From: Polyangiaceae bacterium
GTDB taxonomy: Bacteria; Myxococcota_A; Polyangia; Polyangiales; Polyangiaceae
Assembly: GCA_025453595.1 (NCBI GenBank)
Contig: JALOQB010000007.1
Span: 1 to 45,519, forward strand
Reading direction: 5' to 3'
DNA length: 45,519 bases
Part shown: positions 1 through 11,600 of the stretch, one piece after another
Layout: every line of letters starts with the position of its first letter
Numbering within the stretch: position 1 is the first letter of the stretch
Translations under genes and position numbers: made by a program
Notes under the pieces: generated by a model
Told to the model about the DNA's origin: nothing
Databases searched by the model: none
What the model saw: the letters and a program-made list of their open reading frames with translations, nothing else

Positions 1-634
1 GGCGAGCAGCCGGTCGTAGAAGGGCGTCTTGACGAAGGTGGCAAAGGCCTCGATGCGGGGGCCATCGGCGCCGTCGCCGCCGTCCTGGCCAGGCCCACCA
101 TCACCGCCATCACCGCCGCGCTCACCAGGGCCCGTGGAGCCGCCGCTCTGCCCTGACTTGCCGCTGTCGCCGCCAGGCCCTGCGTTGCCTGCGGGGCCCG
201 CCGCGCCCCCCTTCTCCACCTCCTTGACGCAGCTGTAATCCGGCTTGTACCGGGTCTCGAAGGAGAACAGATCGGGGCGCCGCTTGTACGCGGTGGTGAG
301 GAGGAATTCTTTGCCCGCGGAAGCGATCACATAACTCGTTGAAATCCACCGTACCATTGCGGCTGAGGCCCCGGGAGCTATTCCAGGTCTCGAAGGGGCG
401 GACCTGCTTCTCCCCCTTGAGCTTGGCCTCGACAAACACCGCCATCTGGACCCGGGCGCGGGGGCAGATCGTCTTCTGGTCGCGGCGCAGATCCACCGCG
501 ATGCTCTTCACCTCGGCCCCTTCGAGGGAGATCGTGTTCTCGCCGGCGAGCGAGCGGAGGAACGAGCACCCCAGGGTCGGGGCAAGAGAAAGCAAAAGGA
601 GGGAGCAAGCAACGTTTCTTGACATCAAGGCCAT
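1..634 (-). CDS. Collagen-like lipoprotein, partial, apparent frameshift
   Basis: The gene begins at the ATG at 634 and runs off the left edge. The N-terminus (MALMSRNVACS, then a hydrophobic stretch ending LAPTLGC) is a lipoprotein signal, so the product should be anchored in a membrane. The frame reads well to about position 335 (GTVDFNE). There the sensible protein continues in another frame (YVIASAGKEFLLTTAYKRR), as if one extra base (A on the plus strand, T in the gene) sat at 333-334. The second frame is open to base 1. It holds a Gly-rich collagen-like stretch (GPAGNAG, GGDGGDGGPGQDGGDG) at about 65-205, then a non-repetitive end (EAFATFVKTPFYDRL). Without the shift the ORF would end at 122. 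The shift may be a sequencing indel or a real lesion. Function unknown. It follows kptA by 74 bp on the same strand. Confidence 0.6.
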
Positions 635-708
635 GGGGAGGGGCAAGGGTTTCCCCCGGTCGGGCTCGCTGTCAAGAAAGGGTGGGCGAGGCAACGTCCG
701 GGGGGCGC

Positions 709-1314
709 TCAGCGCGAGGAGAAAAGAGCCTGGAGCTGATCCTGCTGGGCCCTGGCGGCGCGCGTCTGGGGCAGGAGGCCGACCAGGCAGGAGGGCGGCA
801 CGTGGCGCACCAGCACGACGCCGTTGGAGCTCTGGAACAGGCCAAGCCCCTCGCTCCTGAGCGCCGGGACCGACACCTCGAGCAGCACGTCGACGCCGGC
901 GCGCTTGCCGACCTTGCTGTCGACCCCTCCGGCAAGATGAACGTGGGTGCGACCGACGGAGCGGATGCCTTCGCGGAGGATGGCCGGGATGGCCTCGGTG
1001 CTGGTCCCGTGCCAGAGGGGGCCGGGGCCCTGGTAAGGCTCCCAGGAGGCCTCCAGGGCCTCGCGGGTGACGGGCATGTGCTCGGTGGAGTGGCCCTGGC
1101 AGGCGCGGATTCGTTCGCCCTGGCGCTCGATGCGGGACTTGTTGTTCTCGCGGATCGCCAGGTCGAGGGTCTCGGGGGAGATGCGCAGCTTGCGGAGCAC
1201 CTCGTCCACCGGGGCCCACCCGGCCGCATCCATCTTCAACCCGGCCTCGCCGGCGCCGTGCCGCAGCAACCAGGAGAGCTTCTTGCTTGTCTCGGAGACG
1301 ATGTTCTTGGTCAT
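709..1314 (-). CDS. kptA: RNA 2'-phosphotransferase (KptA/Tpt1)
   Basis: This 201-residue protein matches the KptA/Tpt1 family, which removes a 2'-phosphate from RNA using NAD+ and releases ADP-ribose 1'',2''-cyclic phosphate. The expected order of motifs is present: an N-terminal winged-helix part with SWLLRHGA (the Arg-His pair of the active site), IRACQGHS with the next conserved Arg, LWHGTS at the start of the NAD-binding lobe, and HVHLAG further on. The start was set at MTKNIVSETSKKLS because family members begin just before this block; the frame stays open upstream with unconserved sequence. Size is normal for the family. It lies between two lipoprotein genes on the same strand, with 113 bp to the lectin gene upstream, so an operon is possible but not shown. 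In fungi the enzyme completes tRNA splicing. In bacteria the substrate is not settled. Confidence 0.93.
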   Translation of the reverse strand: MTKNIVSETSKKLSWLLRHGAGEAGLKMDAAGWAPVDEVLRKLRISPETLDLAIRENNKSRIERQGERIRACQGHSTEHMPVTREALEASWEPYQGPGPLWHGTSTEAIPAILREGIRSVGRTHVHLAGGVDSKVGKRAGVDVLLEVSVPALRSEGLGLFQSSNGVVLVRHVPPSCLVGLLPQTRAARAQQDQLQALFSSR

Positions 1315-1427
1315 GGTCGCCGGAGGGTAAACCCGGGCGCCCGGCATGCCATGCGGCATTCTGGATAGCCCATCGGCGGCGCCGATAGCAGCCCGGGGGG
1401 TCATCGGCGGCGCCGAGGGGCCTGCGG

Positions 1428-3632
<2,205 letters not shown>

Positions 3633-3726
3633 TCAAGGCAGGAGAAGGGCGTGGGGGCGCGGAGGGGAAGGGAAACGGGGGGTGTTCGCCGGGGGTTGAT
3701 GGGCTAGGCTGGCGAGCCAGGAATCG

Positions 3727-5184
3727 ATGCCCATCTCCAGTGTTTACTCGCAAGACCCGGCGGTGGCGGGCCCGCTCGGGACGCTGGCCATGTCCCGGGT
3801 GACGGCGCAGTCGTCGACGCTGGCGCTGAGGTCAAGGGGTTGGCAGCGGGATCTGGAGCGGCTGGGGCTGGTGGTGCCGTTCTCGTTCGTGCACGACCTG
3901 GGGCTGCTTTTTGCGGCGCCGATGAGCCAGCTGAAGCTGGGGCCGCGGTGCGATTTTGCGACGCTGGTGGGGGCGGATCCGGCGCTGGTGGCGTCGTACC
4001 AGTCGATCCTGGAGGACATGGCGGAGAGCGACGCGGCGAGGAGAGCGGGGGAGCTGAAGATGGGGGACAGCCTGGTGGTGGCGCTGCTGGCGAAGCTGCT
4101 GGGGCCGACGGCGCAGCGGCTGACGCTGGGGCGCCCGTACCCGGTGGATCTACCGGCGGAGACGGCGCTGTTCGAGCTGACGGACCTGGATCTGGCGGCG
4201 CTCTGGTCCCGGGTGAATGACCGGCGCTTCGAGCTGGACGCGATGCGGAAGTTCGTGAACGCAAGGCTGGCGCTGCTGACGCTGGTGGACGCGCTGGACG
4301 TGGACACGCTGCGGCTGCTGGGCATGCTGGGGGATCCGGCGGGGACAGGGGCGATGGCCCAGGTCGACCTGCTGCGGGCGCTGGCCAACCCGAACGCGAG
4401 GGACATCGTGAGCTTCTCCCTGGAGCTGCTGCCGAGCATCCTGGAGACCAAGGCGAGGCCCGGCGCCTCGACCCACGCGGCCTTCGGCTACTCGGGCATA
4501 GGGCGCCGTGGCTCGATGGACAGCCTGGTGCTCACCGAGCTCGCCTGGGACAAGGAAGAGTTCGCGCGGCGCGTGGTCGACGACGAGGTGCTCTACTACG
4601 CGCGGGATCAATCCAGGGACCAGACCAAGCGGCTGCACCTGCTGCTGATCGACGCCTCGGCCAGCATGCGGGGGGAGCGGTCGACCTTCGCCCGGGGCCT
4701 GGCGCTGGCCACGGCCAAGAAGCTGGTGCTGGGGGGGGAAGAGGTGGTGTTCCGGTTCTTTGACTCGCGCCTCTACGAGCCGCTGCGGGGCAGGGGTCGA
4801 GAACTACCCACATCCCAGGTGCTGGCGTTTCGCGGGGAGCGAGGGAGGAACCCGGTGCGAGTGTTCACGACGCTGGCGAGCGAGCTGGCGATCACGGCGC
4901 AGCGAGAGGGGCGGGACGTGCTGGTGCACCTGTTCACCCACGGGGCGCATGATATCCCGAAGCAGGTGGTGTCCTCGTTGCTGGAGCATGCGCGGCTGAC
5001 GGCGGTGTTCGTGGCGCCGCAGGGCGGGGAGCTGGATCTGGATTACCTGCCGTTGCTGAGCGGGTACTGGCTGGTGACACACGAGACACTGGCGGACAAG
5101 GAAGCGCGGGCGGAGGCGGCCCGGGCGATCCTGGAGGACGAACAGGGCGAGCCGGAGACGAGCCGGCGTTCGACGGCATCATGA
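3727..5184 (+). CDS. vWA-domain protein
   Basis: The 485-residue protein has no signal peptide or membrane segment. The N-terminal 300 residues are helical and unassigned. A von Willebrand factor A domain fills about 303-460: the metal-site motif DASAS is at D309/S311/S313 (LLIDASASMRGERS), followed by VVFRFFDSRLYE and VHLFTHGAHD, where the late MIDAS Asp of the usual TDG is replaced (THG). The start ATG at 3727 follows AGGA at short spacing. The stop overlaps the start of the next gene by four bases (ATGA), so the two are probably translated together and work as a pair. vWA proteins of this kind usually partner a MoxR AAA+ ATPase, but none is adjacent here. The first 700 bases use mostly G-ending codons. 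Confidence 0.82.
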   Translation: MPISSVYSQDPAVAGPLGTLAMSRVTAQSSTLALRSRGWQRDLERLGLVVPFSFVHDLGLLFAAPMSQLKLGPRCDFATLVGADPALVASYQSILEDMAESDAARRAGELKMGDSLVVALLAKLLGPTAQRLTLGRPYPVDLPAETALFELTDLDLAALWSRVNDRRFELDAMRKFVNARLALLTLVDALDVDTLRLLGMLGDPAGTGAMAQVDLLRALANPNARDIVSFSLELLPSILETKARPGASTHAAFGYSGIGRRGSMDSLVLTELAWDKEEFARRVVDDEVLYYARDQSRDQTKRLHLLLIDASASMRGERSTFARGLALATAKKLVLGGEEVVFRFFDSRLYEPLRGRGRELPTSQVLAFRGERGRNPVRVFTTLASELAITAQREGRDVLVHLFTHGAHDIPKQVVSSLLEHARLTAVFVAPQGGELDLDYLPLLSGYWLVTHETLADKEARAEAARAILEDEQGEPETSRRSTAS

Positions 5185-7028
5185 TCGAGCTATACACGGG
5201 CAAACCGCAGCTGAAAGACCGGGATTTTGACGAGCTCCGGGGGGAGGGCACGGGGGCGCTTGCACGAGGGCAGCACGAGGAGGCGGTGGAGCTGCTGTTC
5301 GCGGCGCTGCGGGGGCACGGGCAGGTGCGGGAGGAGGATTTCGCGAGGGTGGTGGGGTTGCTGCGGGACGCGATGGTGGAGCTGGGGCGCTTCGCCGAGG
5401 CGATCACGCTGTCGTGGTACCTGGGTCCGCAGGAGGACGTGCGCGCGATGCTGGGGCGCCTGAGCCCGGCGGATCGAGCGAGGACGTTGCAGTGGCAAGG
5501 GGGGGGCGAGGGGCCGCGGCGGGCGCTGGCGGCGGCGGAGCAATTCGAGGCGGCGGGGCAGCTGGTGAGGGCGGCGATAGCCTTCGAGCGAGGGGGCGAC
5601 TGGGAGCGAGCGCGGACGCTGTGGTCGAGGCTGTCGTCGGGGCTGGCCCGGGGGCCCCGGGTCTACGAGGCGGCGCTGGCGCATTTCAACCTGTCGAGGT
5701 CGTCGCAGCAGGTGGGGGACGGGCGGGGGGCGCGGGCCGCAGGGATCGCCGCGGTGCACCTGCTGGAGGAGGCGGCGGATCGCTACGAGAGCGGGGGGCA
5801 GCGGGAGCGGGCGTTCGACTGCTTCCAGACGCTGATCGCCATCGGCGAGGAGATGCAGGTCTACGAGCACGTGCTGGAGGGCTACGTGAACGTCACCCGG
5901 ATCCTGTGCGAGGATCACCTGCGGGGGCATGCGCTGGAGACGTTCCAGGAGGCCATCGACAGCGCGCGGACCCACGGGGAGCTGGTGGCGGCGGCCACGA
6001 TGGCCCACGAGATGAGCGTCTTTGCTCGCAAGGAGCACGAGCCCGCGGTGGCGAACCACGCGGTGATGCTGGAGGCCGAGCTGTGGCGGCAGGTGGCGGA
6101 GCAGAGCCTGCGGCGCGGGAGCCCGGTGGCGGTCACCGAGCATGCGCTGCTGGCGGCGCTGCTCTCGCTGGGCGAGCTGGGGCAGTACCGGACCGTGGGG
6201 GAGATCTACCAGCGGCTGGCGCAGCTCAAGCTGCCGGCGGCCAAGCAGGCTCATTATGCCCGGGCGGTGAGGCGCTACGAGCAGGCCCGCAACGAGCCGG
6301 TGGAGAGCAGCCCCATCCAGGCGCGGCTGCGGGACCAGCTGCCTCGGTTCTGGCACGAGGACCTGGTGGAGTGGGAGCAGGACGGGGACGCGGCGGAGGT
6401 CTGCGCGGAGGTGCTGCTCCAGCAGCCCAACGAGCTGCTGCGGCGCAACGCCCTGCTGGCCCGCCTGGTGGCCCTCGCCACCCGGGAGCGACCGGAGGAC
6501 CCGGTGGCCCAGATCACGCTCTGCAACTTCCTGGCGACGCTGCAGCTCTACCCGGTGGTCTCGGTCTTCGAGAAGCTGCTCACCCACGGCAACCCTCGGG
6601 TGCGGGAGGAGGCCATCAAGGAGCTGGGGAACTTCCGGTACAAGCGCACGTTCCAGTCGATCCGGCTGGCGCTGGAGGACAGCAACGCGGCGGTGGTGCA
6701 GCGGGCCGCGGCGACCGCCGCCAAGATGCGCTTCCCTCACGCCATCGAGCCGCTCTCGCGCCTCTACCGGGAAGGGCGCCACCCGGAGGCCCGCAAGGCG
6801 GCCATCCGGGCCCTCGCCGACATCGAGCACGTGGAGGCCGCCGAGAACCTGCTCAGCATCCTCAGCTTCGGCACCCAGGAGGACCGGAGCGCCGCCGTCG
6901 ACGCCCTCAAGGCCTCCCGCAAGAAAGCCTTCTTCCAGGCCGCCCGGCTGGCCAAGAACGACCTCGATGGGCCCACCCGCCAGCTCATCTCCGGGATCCT
7001 GCAGCACCGGGGTCAGGCACCGCTCTGA
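5181..7028 (+). CDS. TPR/HEAT helical-repeat protein paired with the vWA gene
   Basis: The 615-residue protein is helical throughout. Residues 1-440 resemble TPR-like helical hairpins (repeated short Ala/Leu/Glu helices, for example GQHEEAVELLFAALRGHG and SLGELGQYRTVGEIYQRLA). Residues about 445-610 look like HEAT repeats (NPRVREEAIKELGNF, NAAVVQRAAATAAKMRF, HPEARKAAIRALADIE, TQEDRSAAVDALKASR). No signal peptide or catalytic motif is seen, so it is probably a cytoplasmic scaffold. Its ATG lies inside the stop of the vWA gene (ATGA at 5181-5184). The precise partner is unknown. The gene converges on the small lipoprotein gene at 7318 across 289 bp, which hold no gene I can support. Confidence 0.82.
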   Translation: MIELYTGKPQLKDRDFDELRGEGTGALARGQHEEAVELLFAALRGHGQVREEDFARVVGLLRDAMVELGRFAEAITLSWYLGPQEDVRAMLGRLSPADRARTLQWQGGGEGPRRALAAAEQFEAAGQLVRAAIAFERGGDWERARTLWSRLSSGLARGPRVYEAALAHFNLSRSSQQVGDGRGARAAGIAAVHLLEEAADRYESGGQRERAFDCFQTLIAIGEEMQVYEHVLEGYVNVTRILCEDHLRGHALETFQEAIDSARTHGELVAAATMAHEMSVFARKEHEPAVANHAVMLEAELWRQVAEQSLRRGSPVAVTEHALLAALLSLGELGQYRTVGEIYQRLAQLKLPAAKQAHYARAVRRYEQARNEPVESSPIQARLRDQLPRFWHEDLVEWEQDGDAAEVCAEVLLQQPNELLRRNALLARLVALATRERPEDPVAQITLCNFLATLQLYPVVSVFEKLLTHGNPRVREEAIKELGNFRYKRTFQSIRLALEDSNAAVVQRAAATAAKMRFPHAIEPLSRLYREGRHPEARKAAIRALADIEHVEAAENLLSILSFGTQEDRSAAVDALKASRKKAFFQAARLAKNDLDGPTRQLISGILQHRGQAPL

Positions 7029-7317
7029 CGCAGGGCTCGCCCTCGCGACGGCCACACCTTCCCGTTCAAGCGGAGCACCCGCTGACGCTCGGCTTTCACG
7101 CGCTCGACGTCAGCGACAGGACCCTTTGACCCCCGGGCGGCGCTGCCCCCGGAGGCACAACCTGGCAGCCCACGAAGATCGCTTTTTCAGGCACGTTGCG
7201 GAGGATCAACCTCACCTCTTCTTCTCGGGAGAACGCCGCGTGAATCGATGAAGCGCCCCCGCTCGCCCCGTGCGTCCCGGCCCTCTGCCCTCGTCGGGAG
7301 AGCCGAGGGGGCAACGC

Positions 7318-7647
7318 TCAGGGGCCGTCGAGGGGCGCCTGGCAGACCTGGATCTGCTCGTTGCCAGGGGCCGGCAAGCACCGGGCCCCCTCGGCGCAGG
7401 AGTCATCCCCGAAGCAAGGGAACGCACAGCGCCCCTCGGCGCGGTTGCACCGGGCCCACCCGCAGGAGGCGTCATCAGCGCAGGCAGGGGACGAGGCGAA
7501 GGGGGCGGAGACCGGGGCGTCGAGCACCATCGGAGGCGGCGCGGGGAGGGGCGCCGAGGCCGGCGGCGGGGCCTCGGCGGCGGGCGAACGAGGGGACGCC
7601 GGGGAGCAAGCGAGCGCCAGGACAGCGAGAGGGAGCGCGTACTTCAA
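7318..7647 (-). CDS. Small Cys-rich lipoprotein
   Basis: This 109-residue lipoprotein begins at a TTG that overlaps the stop of the upstream psd gene (TTGA, 7644-7647), which implies translational coupling and decides the start. The N-terminus (LKYALPLAVLALAC) is a short signal with lipobox LALAC. A Pro/Ala linker follows, then a small domain with eight cysteines in a C..DDASCGWARCNRAEGRC / CFGDDSCAEGARC pattern typical of short disulfide-rich myxobacterial repeats. Function unknown. It is the last gene of the TPR-psd-lipoprotein operon. Confidence 0.75.
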   Translation of the reverse strand: MKYALPLAVLALACSPASPRSPAAEAPPPASAPLPAPPPMVLDAPVSAPFASSPACADDASCGWARCNRAEGRCAFPCFGDDSCAEGARCLPAPGNEQIQVCQAPLDGP

Positions 7648-8564
7648 GAGGCAGCCGTGGCGATCCCCTCGCCCATGCGCAGGAAGGTCTCCAGGCCCTT
7701 GCGGGTGTTGGCCACCAGATCCTCGTCGACCTGGATACGGCCCGGCTCGAAGACCAGGATGACCGTGGAGCCGCCGAACTGGAACATCCCCTTCTCGTCG
7801 CCCGCCTGCACCGCCCCGGGGCGGAACGTGTGCACGATGCTCCCGACGCACATGGCCCCGATCTCGAGGTAGGCCACCCGCCCGAACACCGGCGACTCGA
7901 GGAAGGTGAGGTCACGCTGGTTCGTGTCCAGGATGGGGCGACCGCGAGCCAGCGCCCACGGGTTGACCGATTCAAGAGGCCCCGACAAGGTCTGGTGAGA
8001 CCCTGCCTCGCCGCTGCAGGGGAAGTGGAAGCGATGGTAATCGGCGGGGCAGAGGCGGACGATCATGACCACGCCGTCGCGGAAGGGTCGGGCGGCCTCG
8101 TCGCTGCCGAGGAGGGCGCGGAGGGAGAGGGAGCGGCCCTTGGCGGGCAGGAGGGTATCGCCGTGGACATCGGTGTAGACGAAGGTCCGACCGTCGGCGG
8201 GGGAGACGATACGGCGCGGGTCCGGGTCGATGGGGCGAGCGCCGGGCCGGAGGCGGCGGGTGAAGAACTCGTTGAAATGGCGGAAACCCCCGGGAGGGAC
8301 CTCGTACTCATCCATCGGGATGGTGAGCTTGCGGACCGTGTCCTCGATGGCCTTGCGGCTGAGGGGGCTCGACTGGTAGTGGCCGTAGAGCTTGCTGAAG
8401 GCGGGCCGGGTCAGCACGGCGCGGCGGAGGGCGCGGCCCAGCGCGCGCTCGTAGATGTAGCGCACGAAGGCCTCACCCAGGACCACCTCGGTCACGAGCT
8501 TGCCGGAGCGACGATCGACGAACTGGATGGGGGAAGGGGCAGGAGGACGACGCGGGGAGAACAC
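7644..8564 (-). CDS. psd: Phosphatidylserine decarboxylase
   Basis: The 306-residue protein matches phosphatidylserine decarboxylase, which makes phosphatidylethanolamine at the inner membrane. The catalytic signposts are present: SPADGR with the conserved Asp, PADYHRFHFP with the two His of the site, and FQFGGSTV near the C-terminus, whose Ser (about S266) would be cleaved after Gly and become the pyruvoyl group. The family motif is usually LGST; GGST is a known variant. Length fits the bacterial single-chain precursor. It starts 51 bp after the end of the giant TPR gene and ends inside the start of the small lipoprotein gene, so the three probably form one transcript. No CDP-diacylglycerol serine transferase is adjacent. 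Confidence 0.95.
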   Translation of the reverse strand: MFSPRRPPAPSPIQFVDRRSGKLVTEVVLGEAFVRYIYERALGRALRRAVLTRPAFSKLYGHYQSSPLSRKAIEDTVRKLTIPMDEYEVPPGGFRHFNEFFTRRLRPGARPIDPDPRRIVSPADGRTFVYTDVHGDTLLPAKGRSLSLRALLGSDEAARPFRDGVVMIVRLCPADYHRFHFPCSGEAGSHQTLSGPLESVNPWALARGRPILDTNQRDLTFLESPVFGRVAYLEIGAMCVGSIVHTFRPGAVQAGDEKGMFQFGGSTVILVFEPGRIQVDEDLVANTRKGLETFLRMGEGIATAAS

Positions 8565-8615
8565 GGTCGACGACGCTAGTCGCTCCCCTGCCCTGCGGCC
8601 AGCCTGGCCTCGGGG

Positions 8616-11600
8616 TCAACCCCCCCGGACCAGCTCGTCCCGCAGGCGACGGGCGACCTCGAGGGCCGGGTCCTCGGCCACGGCCTTCTCGACCAGAAGC
8701 CGCGCCTTGCGGGGATCGGCCTGGCCCAGGGCCAGCAGGGCGAGCTGGTAGTAGGCCTGGGCCTTGGCCGCCGACGTGGTGCCGTCCTCGCCGCTGGCGG
8801 ACACCTTCATCAGCGAGATGGCCCGGAACGCGCGGGTCGCTGCGGCCTCGTCGTTGAGCTCCAGCGCGAGCAGCCCGAGCTCCATCGCCAGGGTCCCGTT
8901 GCTCGCGTCGTTGTCAAAAGCCTTGCCCAGCGACTGGAGCGCCGTCGCTCGCTCGCCGAGGCGCAGCTCGATCTGGGCCTTGCGCTGGAAGAGCTGGCCC
9001 AGGGGCCGCGAGCGGCGCCCCCGGTGGGCCGTCACCGCCCGCTCGATCACCTGGAGCGCGTCCCGCGGGCGCTTGGCGTTGACGTGGGTCTCGGCCAGGA
9101 GGGAGGCCAGCTCCAGGTCGTCCGGTCGCAGGGAGCGAGCGTCCTCCAGGATCTGCGCGGCCAGCTTCGAGTCGCCGTGGGCCGGGTCGAGCAGCAGGCG
9201 CGCCGCCGCGAGCAGCGCCTCGAAGCGCGGCCCCGGCTCCTTGAGGACGCTCGCCTCCTCGCAGTACATGCGCGCCAGCTCGCGCTTCGCCCCGACCTGC
9301 TCGTAGACAGCCCGCAGCGCCGCTCGCAGGGGCCCGTGATCGGGCGTCTCGCGGAGTGCTCGCTCCAGGGTTGCACGCGCCTCCGCGGGCCGGGCGGCGC
9401 GCTGGGCAGCCTCGGAGAGGTCGATGGCAATCGATGTCAGATTCGACCCACTTGCGGAGGAGGCAAGGGACAGGAGGGGAGCGATCATGGCTTCCCAGCG
9501 CTGGGAGGCGCGCTCGAGGGCGACGAGGGCGAGGAGCGGCTCGGGGAGGGTGGGTTCGTCGCGGACGGCGGCTTCGAGGAGGGAGCGAGCGTCGTCGAGG
9601 CGTCCGTCGGAGGAGAGCAGGGAGGCGAGGCGGAGGCGCCAGGGGCGGAGGGTGGGGGGGTGACGGGAGGAGCGGAGGGCGTCGTGGAGGGTGCTGCGGA
9701 GCAAGGGGGCAGCGATGTGAGGCTGGCGAGCGGCGAGGGCGTCGAGGTCGCGGAGAGCCTCGTCGAAGGCGCCGGCGAGGGCGTGGAGCTCGGCGCGGAG
9801 CCGGAGCAGCTCGGGATCGCCGGGGCGCTGTTCGAGGGCAAAGGAGAGGACGTCGACGGCGCGGCGGGAGGCGACCGGGGTCGCGATGGCGCGGAGGGCG
9901 TCGAGGAGGGAGGTGAGGAGGGGGAGGTGGGAGGGGTCGAGGGAGAAGGCCTGCTGGAGCAGGTCGGCGGCGGCCTGGGGGTCGGAGAGGCGAGCGCTGT
10001 GGACCTCGGCGGCCTTGCGGAGCGCCTCGACGCGGGCGGCCGGGGAAGGCTGGTGGGCGGCGTCGCGGGTGAGGAGCGCGGCGAGCCTGGGCCAGGAGCG
10101 ATCCTCGGTGTAGCGCTCGACGAGGAGGTCGCGCAGGGCCGGCGAGGGGAAGGCCTCGTAGCCCAGGGCGAGGGCCTGCTCGGCGGCCTCGGGGTTCCAG
10201 TTGGACTCGTGGAGGGAGGCGAGGCGCATGGCCAGCGGCACCACCTCGGGGCCCTGGAGGAGGCGCAGGAGGCGCAGGGAGAGCTCCGCGAGCTCGGAGG
10301 AGTCCTCGTCGGAGTCGACGAGGCGCAGCAGGGCCCGGAGCAAGGGGACGTGCTCGGGGGCCATGCGCAGGCCAACGCGGTAGATCTCGGCCGCCCGGGC
10401 CCGCTCGCCGAGGGACTCGAGGAGCGCGCCCAGGCGCAGCGCGAGGGCTGCCGCCGTGGGGCCGTCGCCCTGATCGCGGGCGTCCTCGAGCTGGGTTTCG
10501 AGGAGGGCCGCGAGGGGCGCGTGGGCGCCGGTGCGTTCGAGGAGCTCGGCGAGGCGCCGGGAGAGCGCGAGGTCCCGGGGGCGCTCGGCGAGGGCTTCCT
10601 GCAGCAGCGCGATGGCCCGGGGGACCCCCTCCTCGGCCTGGCTGTCCCGGAGCAACACGTCGATGAGCTCGGCGCGGAGTTGCTCGCGGGAGGCGCCCTC
10701 GGTGAGCAGCAGCAGGCGCTCCAGCAGGGCGATGAGGCGGGGTTCGTCTCCGCTTGCGCGCAGCAGCTCGGCGAGGGGGCCCCAGGCCCGGGCTTCGCTG
10801 GGGCTCTCGGCGAGGATGGTCTCGTAGATCTTGATGGCGCGCTGGGTATCCTTGAGGGAGCCCTGGACCAGGGTGGCGACCTCGAGGAGACGCTCGGTGC
10901 GCTGCTCCACGGGGGCGATCTCGGCGGCTCGTTCCTTGAGGGCTGCCGCCAGGCTGGTGTCCCCCCGGCGCAGGACCCGCTCGGCCAGGGTGGACAGGGC
11001 CCAGATCACATCAGGGAGAGAGGATGGACTCTGGTCCAGCCCCGAGAGCTCCCGCAGGATCGCGTCGGCGATCGTGTCCTGTCCGCAGGCGATGGTCAGC
11101 TCTGCGGCCTCGCGCCAGGGCGCGGTGCCGGCCCCCGGGAGCGCGCCGAGCAGGCGCAGCGCCTCGACGCGGTCCTCGTGGAGCTCCTGTTCGCGGGAAA
11201 AACGCTCGTACATCCGGAGCAGCGGTGCCTCCTCGGCGTGGAGCTGCGCGGCGCGCCGGAGGGCGGCGGCGGCGCGCTCGACCCGGGGGTCCAGCCGCAG
11301 CGCTTCCTCCAGGGCTGCGAGGCCCTCGTCGAGGGGAGGAGCGGCCTCCAGGGCCAGCTCCGCGAGGCGGTAGAGCGGCTCCGCCGGGTCAGCGCCGGGG
11401 AAATCGGAGAGGCTCCGGCGCCGCAGGAGCGCCTCGCGCAGCAGGGCTCGATCGCCGACGCGGGTGAGCAGGTCGTCGAGGGCGCTCCAGATCCGGGGCA
11501 ACCAGGAGGGGGCCAGCGCCCCCGTCGCGCAGCGCTCCGCGCGCTCCAGCGCTTGCCGGATCGAGGCCGGGTCCTCCAGGAGCTGGGCTGCATCGAACCA

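Noticed and set aside
7096..7314. A 72-residue minus-strand frame in the convergent spacer
   Set aside because: Its start region and composition give no support; no ribosome site or family likeness. The spacer holds no gene I can defend.
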